A stretch of 64,000 bases of DNA. It comes from Sunxiuqinia sp963677175 (GTDB taxonomy: Bacteria > Bacteroidota > Bacteroidia > Bacteroidales > Prolixibacteraceae). Positions 18,595 to 27,364 of the stretch are shown piece by piece. Numbering within the stretch: the stretch's first letter is position 1; every line of letters starts with the position of its first letter. The position numbers and the translations under genes were made by a program. The notes beneath the pieces are model-generated. The model did no database searches. It was not told the origin of the DNA and was given only the letters and a program-made list of their open reading frames with translations. The stretch spans positions 1,612,001 to 1,676,000 of the forward strand of contig CAXXES010000004.1 in the NCBI GenBank assembly GCA_963677175.2. The letters are read 5' to 3'.

Positions 18595-21356
18595 TTATAA
18601 GTCAAATTTTAATCCTATATTGATCCGCACATCGTAAAACTCTTCCTGCATGGTGTAGTTTGATTTTCCCTGGTAATAAAGAAGCGGCGTGTATCGCAGG
18701 TTGTTGGCCTCAGCAAAAAAACGCAGCTTTTTGCTGAATGCATAACTGGCGTTTAAATCCAGGTAAGTTACTTTGTCGTAGTAACGGTCTTCAAAAGCTT
18801 CACCGCCAACCTTATCAATAAAGTCGCTGGCATGGTTGTACGAAACCCGTGCCGAGAGCTTTTTCCCTTCGTAATACAACGAGGCGTTGAAGTTGTTTTG
18901 AGGCGTGCCAGGTAAGGACAGGTCTTCGTCTTCACGTCCTTTAATCCTGAAATCGCTGACTTCGGATTTGGTGTAGGTATAGTTGGCGTAAAAACCCAAC
19001 TGGCGAAGGAATCCAGGCAGGAAATCTAGCTGGCGCTGAAATGCAAATTCGAAACCAAGCAGGCTTGCGTTTCCGGCATTAATTGGCTGCTTAAATTCAT
19101 CCCAGGTATTGTCTGCAAAGCTATAATCGTCTTTGACTTCTTCAACGATAAAATCTTTGATGTTTTTATAGAAAACGCTCCCGGAAATAATCCCAACGGT
19201 TTGAAAATAATGTTCTATCATCAGGTCAAAGTTCATGGATGAAGTGGGTTCAAGCTCAGGATTTCCAATGCTGACCTTGTTATCCTCACGCTTGATTTCA
19301 ATATGGGGAACCAAGTCGAAATACCGTGGCCGCGCAATGGTGTTTGTCCATGCGGCTTTTAATTGTGTGTTTTCATCAAAAGAATACTTTATTAGCAAGG
19401 ATGGAAGGACGTTGGTGTAGCTGCTTTTTTCAACATCTGTCTTTTTTAGGCTTTCAAAATGGCCATCTTCATCTAAACTAATTTCATTACCGGAATATTT
19501 TAGCTTGGTATTTTCCATACGTAAACCCGCAACCAAATCCAGTTTGCCGATTTTTTGATCAAACCGGACATAGCTCGCAAATACATTCTCTTTTGCATCA
19601 AAATTGCCACCCAGTTCTTCCGGATCTTGCTCTTTCTCAAATTGGGAAGCATTGTTTAAATCCAGATTGCCCAGGAATTGCTTTTGAATGAATGTTCCGG
19701 TTTGGTAGTCGCCTGCCAGGAAATCATCTTTGGTTTGAACGCTTGTTTGAGAAAATGCCTTGTTGTTAAAATCAGTCTGATCTTCGGGTGAATATTTATA
19801 AAAGTCGTTATCGCGGTTTTTGCTTTTTCCTTTGTATTTCGCGCCAAACCTCAACATACTTATTGAACTTTTTTGTGACAGCGGCAGTTTGAAATCAAGG
19901 CCAACAATTTTGTCAATATCTTCGGTATATTGGTGTTCTTCCGTCAGTTCGTCAAATTTCCAGTTGCTGCTAAAGTCACGGGCAGCGGCTTCCTGAACAA
20001 TCACTTTTGGTTTTTGGGTGTCCGACAAGTCCTGGTCAATTGTAATCTTTTTATATACATATTGCAAATACCGCTCATTGGGACGGTCTTCGTTTGCTTT
20101 GGCATAAGCGCCTTTCCATTTAATGCCCAATGCGCCAAGCTGATGTTCCTCCTTCAACGAAAAATGGACTGTTCGTTGGTCTTCGAGCCGGGCATCTTTC
20201 TTTGTTCCGGCTTTTAATTCTCTTTCGATTGTTGAATTGCCCGGCTTATCCAGGTTTTTATACACAACACGATAACGGTTTTCCCAATCGTTACGGTGGT
20301 TATACATCACTTTGGCGTCAATTTTATTGGAGGCATTAAATGCGTAATCGAAAGCAGCCGAATAACTCTGTCGCAACCGCTGAACATTGTATTGCCTGAC
20401 TTGAAATTCTTTCATAATCATGCCGTTGCCACTTTTATCCCATTCGGCCTCAATGTTTTCGGAGCCTAATTAGTGGTTTTGGTATGAACCAGCCAAGGTC
20501 ATCCCCAGCTTCCCGTCGATAAAACGGTCGGCGTAAAGAAGTGAAAGGTTTTCGGCAGGTTTATCGGTGAGAAAATTATAGGTGGCCCCGACCGTCCCGG
20601 AAATCCGCTGGGAATAAGGGTTCGATTTGGTAACCAGATTTATGGATCCACCAATGGCATCTGCATCCATATCTGCCGTAACCACTTTATTGACTTCCAG
20701 GCTTTGGATCATATCTGCAGGGACCAGATCAAGTTGAACGGAACGGATTTCAGCTTCTGCCGAAGGGATCCGGTCGCCGTCAATGGTCACTGAATTGTAT
20801 TCTGGAGCTGTTCCGCGGATATGTCCAAAACGGGCTTCACCCTGGTCGTACTGCACATTGATACCAGGAATCCGTTTCAGGGCATCACCAATATTAGCGT
20901 CAGGAAAGCGTCCAACCTGATCTGATGAAATAATATTGTTGATATTGATACTATTTTTTTGTTGGTTAAATGCTTTTGATTGTCCCTGAAGGGCGCCGTT
21001 TACAACAACTTCGTTAAGTTCGATACCAGCTTCAAGCTGAAAGTTGGCCATACTTGTTTCGCCAATTTTTACCTGTACTTGTTTTGCCTGGTCTTTAAAA
21101 CCAATATATCTTACAAAAACCTCATACTGCCCTTCATCGAGTTTGACGATCCGGAAATAACCATTGGCGTCGGAGACTGCTCCCTCGTGGATGCTTGGAA
21201 TAAAAACAGTTGCGCCAGGAAGCGGCAAATTTTCTTCATCAACAATCCGGCCGGAAACGATTCCTTTGTTTCCTGGTCAGGATTGCTGGTGGCAAAAACT
21301 GTTCGGTTAAAAAGAAATAAACTTAAAAATAGAAGCAAGATAAATTTTGTTCTCAT
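18595..21356 (-). pseudogene. TonB-dependent receptor, frameshifted and with an in-frame stop
   Basis: The reading starts at 21356 with a signal peptide (MRTKFILLLFLSLFLFN), enters a carboxypeptidase-like domain, then a plug domain (VGRFPDANIGDALKRIPGIN) and a long barrel ending in NIGLKFDL. Two lesions break it. Near 21261-21268 the frame shifts by one: after DQETK, the expected GIVSGRIVDEENLPLPGATV lies in another frame. At 20470-20472 a TAA follows SYQNH, and the same frame resumes directly with LGSENIEAEWDK. The span is 2762 nt, one short of 921 codons, consistent with a single lost base. It precedes the phytase and probably imported phytate or its products. Two sequencing errors are possible but would have to fall in the same gene. 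Confidence 0.82.
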
Positions 21357-21997
21357 TTTGTATGGATTTTGGTTTTTCAGCGTCTTTCCCAATAAAAAAG
21401 AAATGCCTGGTTTTAATTTAGTTTCATCTTTCATTTGAGTCGGGTCAAAATTAGATTGCATCCATACGGGGTATGGTTATCTGTCTATTAACGAAATGCT
21501 AAGTCATGTAAATGTTTATTGTTTTGTAACAAACAACATATTAGCTTATTGAGATAGTCTCAGATGGTTATTTGAATTTTAAGAAACGAAAGCCATTTGT
21601 TAAAAGAAGTTTAAATGTGGTCGGTTATAGTAGCTGATTAAGAGGCTGTTATTGTGGACGCAAGGTGAATGGTCTACTTTAAATTTACCTTAGTAAAATG
21701 TTTCAAAATTGTTACAGTATAAAATCGATAGTCGATTTTTATTCGGACTCTCGGATGTATACTGGAGTTGGCGGGCAACCGGAGCACATTGAATATCCGC
21801 TCCATATTAACACCGGATTTTCCATCCCAATTTACCGTAAATTGAAATCAGAGAATTCAACTATTTAATCAAAGCACTTTAGTGGGAGCGTAGCACCGGC
21901 CAGCTCCAGAATAAACCGGTTAGTTTATTATTTGATAAAAAATGGGGACAGTTACCTTCTACAATTCTTTTGCAAATCACCCGGTGCCATAACCCCA
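21357..21997. other. non-coding region with an AT hairpin
   Basis: About 640 bp upstream of the TonB receptor and downstream of thiD. I see no gene. At 21721-21739 an 8-bp perfect inverted repeat (AAAATCGA-TAG-TCGATTTT) is followed by a T, resembling a weak terminator or a protein-binding palindrome. The receptor promoter must lie here but no TAnnTTTG match stood out. Confidence 0.4.
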
Positions 21998-22804
21998 TTA
22001 TTTCCAGAATTGATGAAAATGATGTACCGGTCCGTGACCCTTCCCGATTTCGTATACCGAACCTTTAACAATAGCTTGGCTGATGTAGTCTTTTGCACTG
22101 CGAATGGCATCATTCAACGGTAACTGCTTGGCCAGAAACGAAGCCACTGCTGACGAAAACGTACAACCTGTTCCGTGCGTATTCCGGGTAGCAATTCGTT
22201 GCGAACGGAGTTCAATGATGTTATCTGTTTCGGCATTGTAAAAAACATCCACCAACTCGTCTTCTGTCAAATGACCGGCTTTGAGAAGTACCGATACTGT
22301 CCCGTTACACGACAATTCTTTTACCACCATAGGCAAATCTGCTTGCCGGGAAATCTTCCTTCCGGAAAGGATTTCGGCTTCGGGGACATTAGGCGTAATT
22401 ACCCTCATCATGGGAATCAGTTCATTTTTCAAGGTTGAAATGGCTTCGTCCTGTAAAAGCTTATCGCCCGATGTTGCTACCATTACCGGATCCAAAACCA
22501 TATTTCGGATACCATACGGGAGCAAAGTTTCTTTAACCGCCCAAATTAGTTCAGAGGAGTGCAACATACCTATTTTTATGGCATCGGTTCCAATATCGTC
22601 TAGTACGGATTTAATTTGCCCTTTCACAAAGTTGATAGGCACCGGATGCACCCCGAAAACCCCTATTGTATTTTCATCAACAATAGCAGTTATGGCTGTT
22701 GTGGCAAAACAGCCACATGCCGAAATAGTTTTTAAATCAGCCTGGATGCCGGCACCTCCGCTGGGATCGCTTCCGGCTATGCTTAAAACGCGTTTATAGT
22801 TCAT
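21998..22804 (-). CDS. thiD: hydroxymethylpyrimidine kinase / phosphomethylpyrimidine kinase
   Basis: ThiD phosphorylates hydroxymethylpyrimidine twice to HMP-PP for thiamine phosphate synthesis. The 268-residue ribokinase-fold enzyme shows SIAGSDPSGGAGIQADLKTI at the N-terminus and the anion-hole motif NTHGTGCTFSSAVAS near the C-terminus, with catalytic Asp inside the GTGCT(F/L)S context of the family. It is the last gene of the riboswitch-controlled operon, 44 bp after tenA. Confidence 0.95.
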   Translation of the reverse strand: MNYKRVLSIAGSDPSGGAGIQADLKTISACGCFATTAITAIVDENTIGVFGVHPVPINFVKGQIKSVLDDIGTDAIKIGMLHSSELIWAVKETLLPYGIRNMVLDPVMVATSGDKLLQDEAISTLKNELIPMMRVITPNVPEAEILSGRKISRQADLPMVVKELSCNGTVSVLLKAGHLTEDELVDVFYNAETDNIIELRSQRIATRNTHGTGCTFSSAVASFLAKQLPLNDAIRSAKDYISQAIVKGSVYEIGKGHGPVHHFHQFWK

Positions 22805-22848
22805 TTTTTGTTTCTCTTTTAATCTTTAAAAAGCCAATTTGGTCCCGG

Positions 22849-23496
22849 TTAAACAGGCCATTGTTCCAATCTCCAGGCGCTATCCCAGAACATCCACTCC
22901 ATTTTAAAAGACATTTTGAAGGCTTGGTCCATCAATTCACGCCGGGCAGGAGTCGTATTTTCGGCTGCTTCGTCACAAATGGCAATTACTTTTTGTACAG
23001 CAAGGGCAAAATCTTCGCCTCCATAGGTATCAATCCACGGTTGATACGGATTCTCATTTCTTGTTTGGTTTTCCAAAATGTAATCGCCCACTTCGTTGTA
23101 CACCCAAAAACATGGAAGCACCACAGCCAATGCCTCTTCAATAGAAGCGCCAGCCAATTGCCGGTACATGTGCCCGGTGTAAAGAGCGCAGGTTGGTGTG
23201 GGCTCAACATCTTGATTCACATCCTTTAAATAGTACTGATGCAATGCCTGTTCTACCGAGACGGTATCGGACGAAAACTTTATAAAATCTTCGCGCCATT
23301 CTTTCCTGTCGAGTTTTACGGCAATGCCCGCTAAAATTTTCCCATACGCTGCCAGGTAAAGCGCATCCTGCTGCAAATAGAAAATAAATTTCTCCTGAGG
23401 CAGAATTCCGTTCATCAATTCATTCAAGAAAGGTAATTTCAATATTTCCGCGTAAACAGGCGCACACTTGCGCCAGGCTTTTTCACTCCATTTCAT
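22849..23496 (-). CDS. tenA: aminopyrimidine aminohydrolase / thiaminase II
   Basis: TenA hydrolyses aminomethylpyrimidine (a thiamine breakdown product) to HMP, and can cleave thiamine. The all-helical protein shows the active-site region LPCFWVYNEVGDYI, whose Cys is the catalytic residue, and the C-terminal MDQAFKMSFKMEWMFWDSAW typical of the family. I start at 23496 (MKWSEKAWRKC), the conserved N-terminus. An ATG seven codons earlier at 23517 overlaps thiE and is possible. In this salvage operon it would feed HMP to ThiD. Confidence 0.92.
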   Translation of the reverse strand: MKWSEKAWRKCAPVYAEILKLPFLNELMNGILPQEKFIFYLQQDALYLAAYGKILAGIAVKLDRKEWREDFIKFSSDTVSVEQALHQYYLKDVNQDVEPTPTCALYTGHMYRQLAGASIEEALAVVLPCFWVYNEVGDYILENQTRNENPYQPWIDTYGGEDFALAVQKVIAICDEAAENTTPARRELMDQAFKMSFKMEWMFWDSAWRLEQWPV

Positions 23497-23500
23497 AGGT

Positions 23501-24127
23501 TTATTTTTTAATTGCATTTTTTAATAATTCAGCAGCTTGACGTGGGTTTTCGTCCGAAGAAATGGCGGAAACCACTGCAATTCCGTTTGCTCCATGAGCC
23601 ATGATCTGGCCCGCATTTTCGAGATTAATTCCGCCGATGGCTACATTGGGATGACGGCTAATAGCACTGACCGCTTTTATCCCTTCCAGCCCAAAAGGTT
23701 TGAACGTGTCGGTTTTGGTTGGCGTGACAAAAACCGGAGAAATCCCAATGTAATCAATGTCCAGGTGATTGGATTCCTCGGCCTGCTGCATGGTTTCAAC
23801 CGACAGCCCAAGTATTTTATCCTTGCCTAAAAGCCGCCGTGCAACGTTCCATGGCAAATCACTTTGCCCGATATGTAAACCATCGGCATCCACCGCTAGC
23901 GCAATATCCAGCCTGTCGTTAATAATAAGCGGAACTCCTGGTGCTTTCAATATTGCTTTAAGCCGAAGGCCCAGTTGATAAAATTCCAGTGAGCTGCAAT
24001 TCTTTTCACGCAACTGTACCATGGTAACGCCGCCTTTTACAGCTTCTTCCACAACACAATCCAGCGGACGGCCAAGCGACAAGTCGCGGTCGGTTACCAG
24101 GTATAAGCTTAAATCGAATGATTTCAT
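23501..24127 (-). CDS. thiE: thiamine-phosphate synthase
   Basis: ThiE joins HMP-PP and the thiazole phosphate into thiamine phosphate. The 208-residue TIM barrel has the family motifs MVQLREKNCSS, LIINDRLDIALAVDADGLHIGQSDLP, YIGISPVFVTPTKTD and AIGGINLENAGQIMAHGANGIAVVSAI. It sits 13 bp after thiM and overlaps or abuts tenA. Confidence 0.95.
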   Translation of the reverse strand: MKSFDLSLYLVTDRDLSLGRPLDCVVEEAVKGGVTMVQLREKNCSSLEFYQLGLRLKAILKAPGVPLIINDRLDIALAVDADGLHIGQSDLPWNVARRLLGKDKILGLSVETMQQAEESNHLDIDYIGISPVFVTPTKTDTFKPFGLEGIKAVSAISRHPNVAIGGINLENAGQIMAHGANGIAVVSAISSDENPRQAAELLKNAIKK

Positions 24128-24140
24128 GTGTTATTCTCAT

Positions 24141-24935
24141 TTAACCGATAAAAACATCAGCAATATCTTTATCAGTCAGGGTGTATAATGTGTCGATAAA
24201 GTGCATTTGCAAACTCCCCGGGCCAGCAGATTTTTTTGCAGCAATTTCACCACAAATACTCATGACTGCCATTCCGTGAGCTGCTGCAAGCAAAGTATTT
24301 TTATTCACCGCAGCAAAAGCTCCCAAAACAGCTGTTGCCGTGCAGCCCATTCCGGTAACTTTGGGCATCATAGGTGAACCGTTTTTTATGGAGATAACAT
24401 GTTCTCCATCGGTTATAAAATCCTCGGCACCGCTGATGACCACTACCGTCGCGGTTTCACGGGCCAGGTTTTTGGCTGCATCCAAAGCAGCGTTGGCCGA
24501 CACTGTGCTGTCAACCCCTTTGGTTGCCACATTCTCTTTGGCCAATGCCATTATTTCAGAAGCATTCCCGCGAATAAGTGTGGGTTTGCATTTATAAATA
24601 ATCTTTGAAGCTACCTGGTTGCGGTAAGGAGTCGCCCCAACGCCCACGGGGTCAAAAACAACCGGAATCCCTTTGGCTGTTGCCGCGATTCCTGCCTTAA
24701 CCATTCCATCAACCCAATGCGGACTTAAAGTTCCCATATTAATTACCAGCGAAGAAGCAATAGTGACCATATCTGCCACTTCCTCAACAGCATGTGCCAT
24801 TACAGGCGAAGCGCCAATAGCCAGCAACGCGTTGGCGGTGTTGTTCATTACAACAAAATTGGTAATGTTGTGCACTAAAGGATTGTTAGCCCTTAAAGCC
24901 GATAAATCTGCTGAAATCGATTTTGCGTTTATCAT
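24141..24935 (-). CDS. thiM: hydroxyethylthiazole kinase
   Basis: ThiM phosphorylates salvaged hydroxyethylthiazole. The 264-residue protein shows NPLVHNITNFVVMN at the N-terminus, ASPVMAHAVEEV, the PVVFDPVGVGATPYR segment and VTGMGCTATAVLGAF with the catalytic Cys. It lies 24 bp after the methyltransferase gene. thiC, thiG, thiH and thiS are absent here, so this is a salvage rather than de novo cluster. Confidence 0.95.
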   Translation of the reverse strand: MINAKSISADLSALRANNPLVHNITNFVVMNNTANALLAIGASPVMAHAVEEVADMVTIASSLVINMGTLSPHWVDGMVKAGIAATAKGIPVVFDPVGVGATPYRNQVASKIIYKCKPTLIRGNASEIMALAKENVATKGVDSTVSANAALDAAKNLARETATVVVISGAEDFITDGEHVISIKNGSPMMPKVTGMGCTATAVLGAFAAVNKNTLLAAAHGMAVMSICGEIAAKKSAGPGSLQMHFIDTLYTLTDKDIADVFIG

Positions 24936-24959
24936 TGTGGTTGTAATTTTTCGGTTGTA

Positions 24960-25676
24960 TTAAAATAATTTACGGGCACAAATGGCGACATAATCTCCGC
25001 GATTGTATCCTTCACAAGGTTCTTCTGCTGTGTTGTTTGAATATATGGGGTGGTGGGTAAGGGTCTGGGCGTATTTGAAATCGGAGAAGCCCGATTTTTG
25101 CAACATCTCCACCTTTTCTGCAGTTGTTCGCCAATTGGCTATTTTTACAAATTCGATGGGATACGGGTCTTCCGGATGAATACCTTCCAGCAAAGGATGT
25201 TCCCAGGAACCAACGGCCTTTGCCAAGTTGTATAACAAAGCATACGAACTTTCCTTGGGCACGTCAACCACTACTACTTTTCCTCTCGGGAGAAGTGCAG
25301 CAAAAGCTTTATCAAATGCCGACTGCAAATCAGTAATGTAACTGGGCGTGCCGTTAAACAAAACCGTATCGTATTTTTCTTTTCCCAACACAGCCTGTTC
25401 GATGGTGGTTATCTCTACTGTCATCCCCCGTTTTCGTGCAATCTCCGCCATTCCTTCTGATGGTTCCAACCCGGTTTTTATTGAAATGCCAAAGTTTTTT
25501 TCCAGCATCCTTTCGAAAAGGCCGCTGCCACAACCCACCGAAAATATATTATCAGAACTCTCAAGAAAATGTGCGACCAACTTTACTTCGGAATAAAGCA
25601 CATTGGTGTTTTTTATAAACCATGCATCGTATTTCGATGCGTGCTCGTCGAAACCATTTTTGATATTTTCACTCAT
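24960..25676 (-). CDS. class I SAM-dependent methyltransferase
   Basis: A 238-residue methyltransferase with a Rossmann fold. Motif I is FSVGCGSGLFERML, followed by the acidic strand end TGLEPSEGM, post I DTVLFNGTPSYITDLQSA and motif III region PRGKVVVVDVPKES. It is the first gene behind the TPP riboswitch, so its expression should fall when thiamine pyrophosphate is plentiful. Methyltransferases are not part of the core thiamine salvage pathway. I cannot name its substrate, and it may act on a thiamine fragment or on another metabolite. Confidence 0.8.
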   Translation of the reverse strand: MSENIKNGFDEHASKYDAWFIKNTNVLYSEVKLVAHFLESSDNIFSVGCGSGLFERMLEKNFGISIKTGLEPSEGMAEIARKRGMTVEITTIEQAVLGKEKYDTVLFNGTPSYITDLQSAFDKAFAALLPRGKVVVVDVPKESSYALLYNLAKAVGSWEHPLLEGIHPEDPYPIEFVKIANWRTTAEKVEMLQKSGFSDFKYAQTLTHHPIYSNNTAEEPCEGYNRGDYVAICARKLF

Positions 25677-25693
25677 TGCAAATGTTTTAAAAT

Positions 25694-25724
25694 AAAAAAA
25701 CCGTCACGCAGAAATGCGAAACGG
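25694..25724 (-). terminator. riboswitch-controlled rho-independent terminator
   Basis: On the minus strand a hairpin CCGTTTCGCA-TTTC-TGCGTGACGG is followed by seven T. It ends 18 bp before the methyltransferase start and lies 37 bp after the riboswitch aptamer, so it is the likely expression platform. Thiamine pyrophosphate binding would favour it. Confidence 0.8.
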
Positions 25725-25760
25725 CCTGTATTCTTGTTTGTTGTAAATTCAAATACATTC

Positions 25761-25841
25761 CTCGTTTCCCTCCGCTGTTATGATACATTTCAGGTTCCAG
25801 GGTATAATCTCAGCCTGCCCACAGCAGACACCCCTAACGAG
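25761..25841 (-). promoter_or_regulatory. TPP riboswitch (THI element)
   Basis: The minus strand has the conserved core of the thiamine pyrophosphate aptamer: TTAGGGGTG near the 5' end, GGCTGAGA (CTGAGA core at 25808-25813), ATACCC, and GAACCTGA (25790-25797), ending GGAGGGAAACGAG. The outer P1 helix pairs CTCGTT (25836-25841) with AACGAG (25761-25766). The pyrimidine-sensing and pyrophosphate-sensing arms are therefore both present. It controls the downstream methyltransferase-thiM-thiE-tenA-thiD operon. Confidence 0.95.
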
Positions 25842-25847
25842 ATGTGG

Positions 25848-25855
25848 CAAAAGTA
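25848..25855 (-). promoter_or_regulatory. probable thi operon -7 promoter element
   Basis: The minus strand reads TACTTTTG, matching TAnnTTTG, and ends seven bases before the first base of the riboswitch P1 helix, the spacing expected for transcription to begin with the aptamer. A TTTTG that could be the -33 box lies at 25880-25884, at a somewhat long spacing, inside the target duplication of the ISAs1 element. Confidence 0.55.
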
Positions 25856-25886
25856 TTAATTTTTTACCCGAATGAAGAACAAAACA

Positions 25887-27201
25887 CAGGGCCAACGCAT
25901 GACTTTTGAAAAAATCAGTTTTTGAGTGGGGTTTGTTCACAGGTTATCAACATGAATCCGGGTTTAAATTGTGAAAACCAAATTTTTTTGAATGTTTGTT
26001 GATATGTCCATCTTTGAATGTCAATAACTTGTCCTTCCCGTGGTACAGCATTCAGCCAGTAGTTTCCCAGTTTTGGTGGAAAACAAGATACTATGGAAAC
26101 ATCATTGCACAAACACTTTTCAGGATTGAACGATCCAAGAATAAAACGAAACAAGAAGCACCTGTTGTTGGATATTGTTATCCTGGCCATCATTGCAGTC
26201 TTATGTGGGGCGGAGTCGTGGGACTCGATCGAGTTGTTCGGGAAAACCAAGGTCGATTTTTTAAAAACCTTCCTGAAACTACCCAATGGCATCCCCTCAC
26301 ACGATACGATCAACCGGGTTTTTTCGATGCTCAATCCCAAAAAATTTGAGAAGCTGTTTGCCCAATGGGCCGCTTCGCTGAAGGATAAAGATATTGATCT
26401 GGAGTTGATTGCCATTGACGGGAAAACGGCAAGGGGATCAAAAGACACTTTTCACGGCCAGTCTCCGGTCCACTTGGTCAATGCCTGGGCCGGCTACAAC
26501 GGGCTGGTGCTTGGACAATGCAAATCGGAGGGGAAATCCAACGAAATCACCACCATCCCTTTATTGCTGGAGATTCTGGATATCAAAGGCTGCATTGTAA
26601 CCATTGACGCTATGGGCACACAAACCAAAATAGCAGAAGGCATTGTGAAGGGAGAAGGCGACTACGTGCTGGCCTTAAAAGGGAACCAAAAAGAATTAAG
26701 GGAGGAAACCGAAAGCATTTTCCGGGTGCAGCAACCTGATTCAATTCACGAAGTGACCGAAAAAGGACATGGACGGATAGAAACACGCAAGTGTGAAGTG
26801 ATCAACGACCTGGAGTTTTTGCACGGGAAGGAAAAATGGGAAGGACTGTCAAGTATTATAAAAATTACCACCCAACGGATTGTCCGTGACAAAACCGAAC
26901 ATGAGACCCGTTACTACATCAGTAGTTTGAATACCTCGGCTGATCGTTTTAACCAATATATCAGGATGCACTGGGGCGTGGAAAACTCATTGCACTGGAC
27001 ACTGGACATGACTTTTGGGGAGGACAGCCAAAGAAAGAGGGCCGGGATGGCAGCCCAAAACTTTGCCCTTGTCAACAAAATTGCCCTTAATATATTGAAA
27101 AAGAACGGTTCCAAGGGAAGCCTCAAATCAAAAAGGCTCAGGGCTGGCTGGGACAACAAGTTCCTGCTGAAATTAATCACAAATTAAATGCGTTGACCCT
27201 G
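25887..27201 (+). mobile_element. ISAs1-family insertion sequence
   Basis: A complete 1315-bp element. The terminal inverted repeats are CAGGGCCAACGCAT (25887-25900) and, inverted, CAGGGTCAACGCAT (27188-27201), one mismatch in 14. It is flanked by a perfect 10-bp direct duplication GAACAAAACA (25877-25886 and 27202-27211), as expected for the family. It sits between the thi operon promoter and the efflux operon and carries one transposase gene. Confidence 0.93.
26093..27187 (+). CDS. ISAs1-family transposase
   Basis: A 364-residue DDE transposase with the family N-terminal domain (FSGLNDPRIKRNKKHLLLDI, then WDSIELFGK and PSHDTINRVFS) and the catalytic core beginning IAIDGKTARGS, with IVTIDAMGTQ, ALKGNQK and the C-terminal MHWGVENSLHWTLDMTFGED. 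It looks intact, and both ends and the duplication of the element are intact, so it is probably a recent or active insertion. Confidence 0.95.
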   Translation: METSLHKHFSGLNDPRIKRNKKHLLLDIVILAIIAVLCGAESWDSIELFGKTKVDFLKTFLKLPNGIPSHDTINRVFSMLNPKKFEKLFAQWAASLKDKDIDLELIAIDGKTARGSKDTFHGQSPVHLVNAWAGYNGLVLGQCKSEGKSNEITTIPLLLEILDIKGCIVTIDAMGTQTKIAEGIVKGEGDYVLALKGNQKELREETESIFRVQQPDSIHEVTEKGHGRIETRKCEVINDLEFLHGKEKWEGLSSIIKITTQRIVRDKTEHETRYYISSLNTSADRFNQYIRMHWGVENSLHWTLDMTFGEDSQRKRAGMAAQNFALVNKIALNILKKNGSKGSLKSKRLRAGWDNKFLLKLITN

Positions 27202-27364
27202 GAACAAAACACGAGGAAAGCCAGTAATTTTAAAAGTGTTTCATCATAAATCATTCAGTAGCATTCTGTACTAATTCGTCCGCAACAAACTGCTGGGAGT
27301 AGATCACTTATCACGATATCAGTAGACTGTAGTCCACCGGTATGGGCATATCTGGAAAAGTAAA
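27202..27364. other. short spacer after ISAs1 element
   Basis: Apart from the right copy of the 10-bp target duplication at 27202-27211, I see nothing in this stretch. It holds the end of the efflux operon transcript. Confidence 0.5.

Noticed and set aside
18595..21228. two separate TonB-receptor-like genes
   Set aside because: The second begins in the middle of a barrel, in the same frame as the first and directly after its stop, so they are one broken gene.
21721..21739. rho-independent terminator
   Set aside because: The stem is only AT-rich and 8 bp with a three-base loop, so I list it as a palindrome rather than a terminator.
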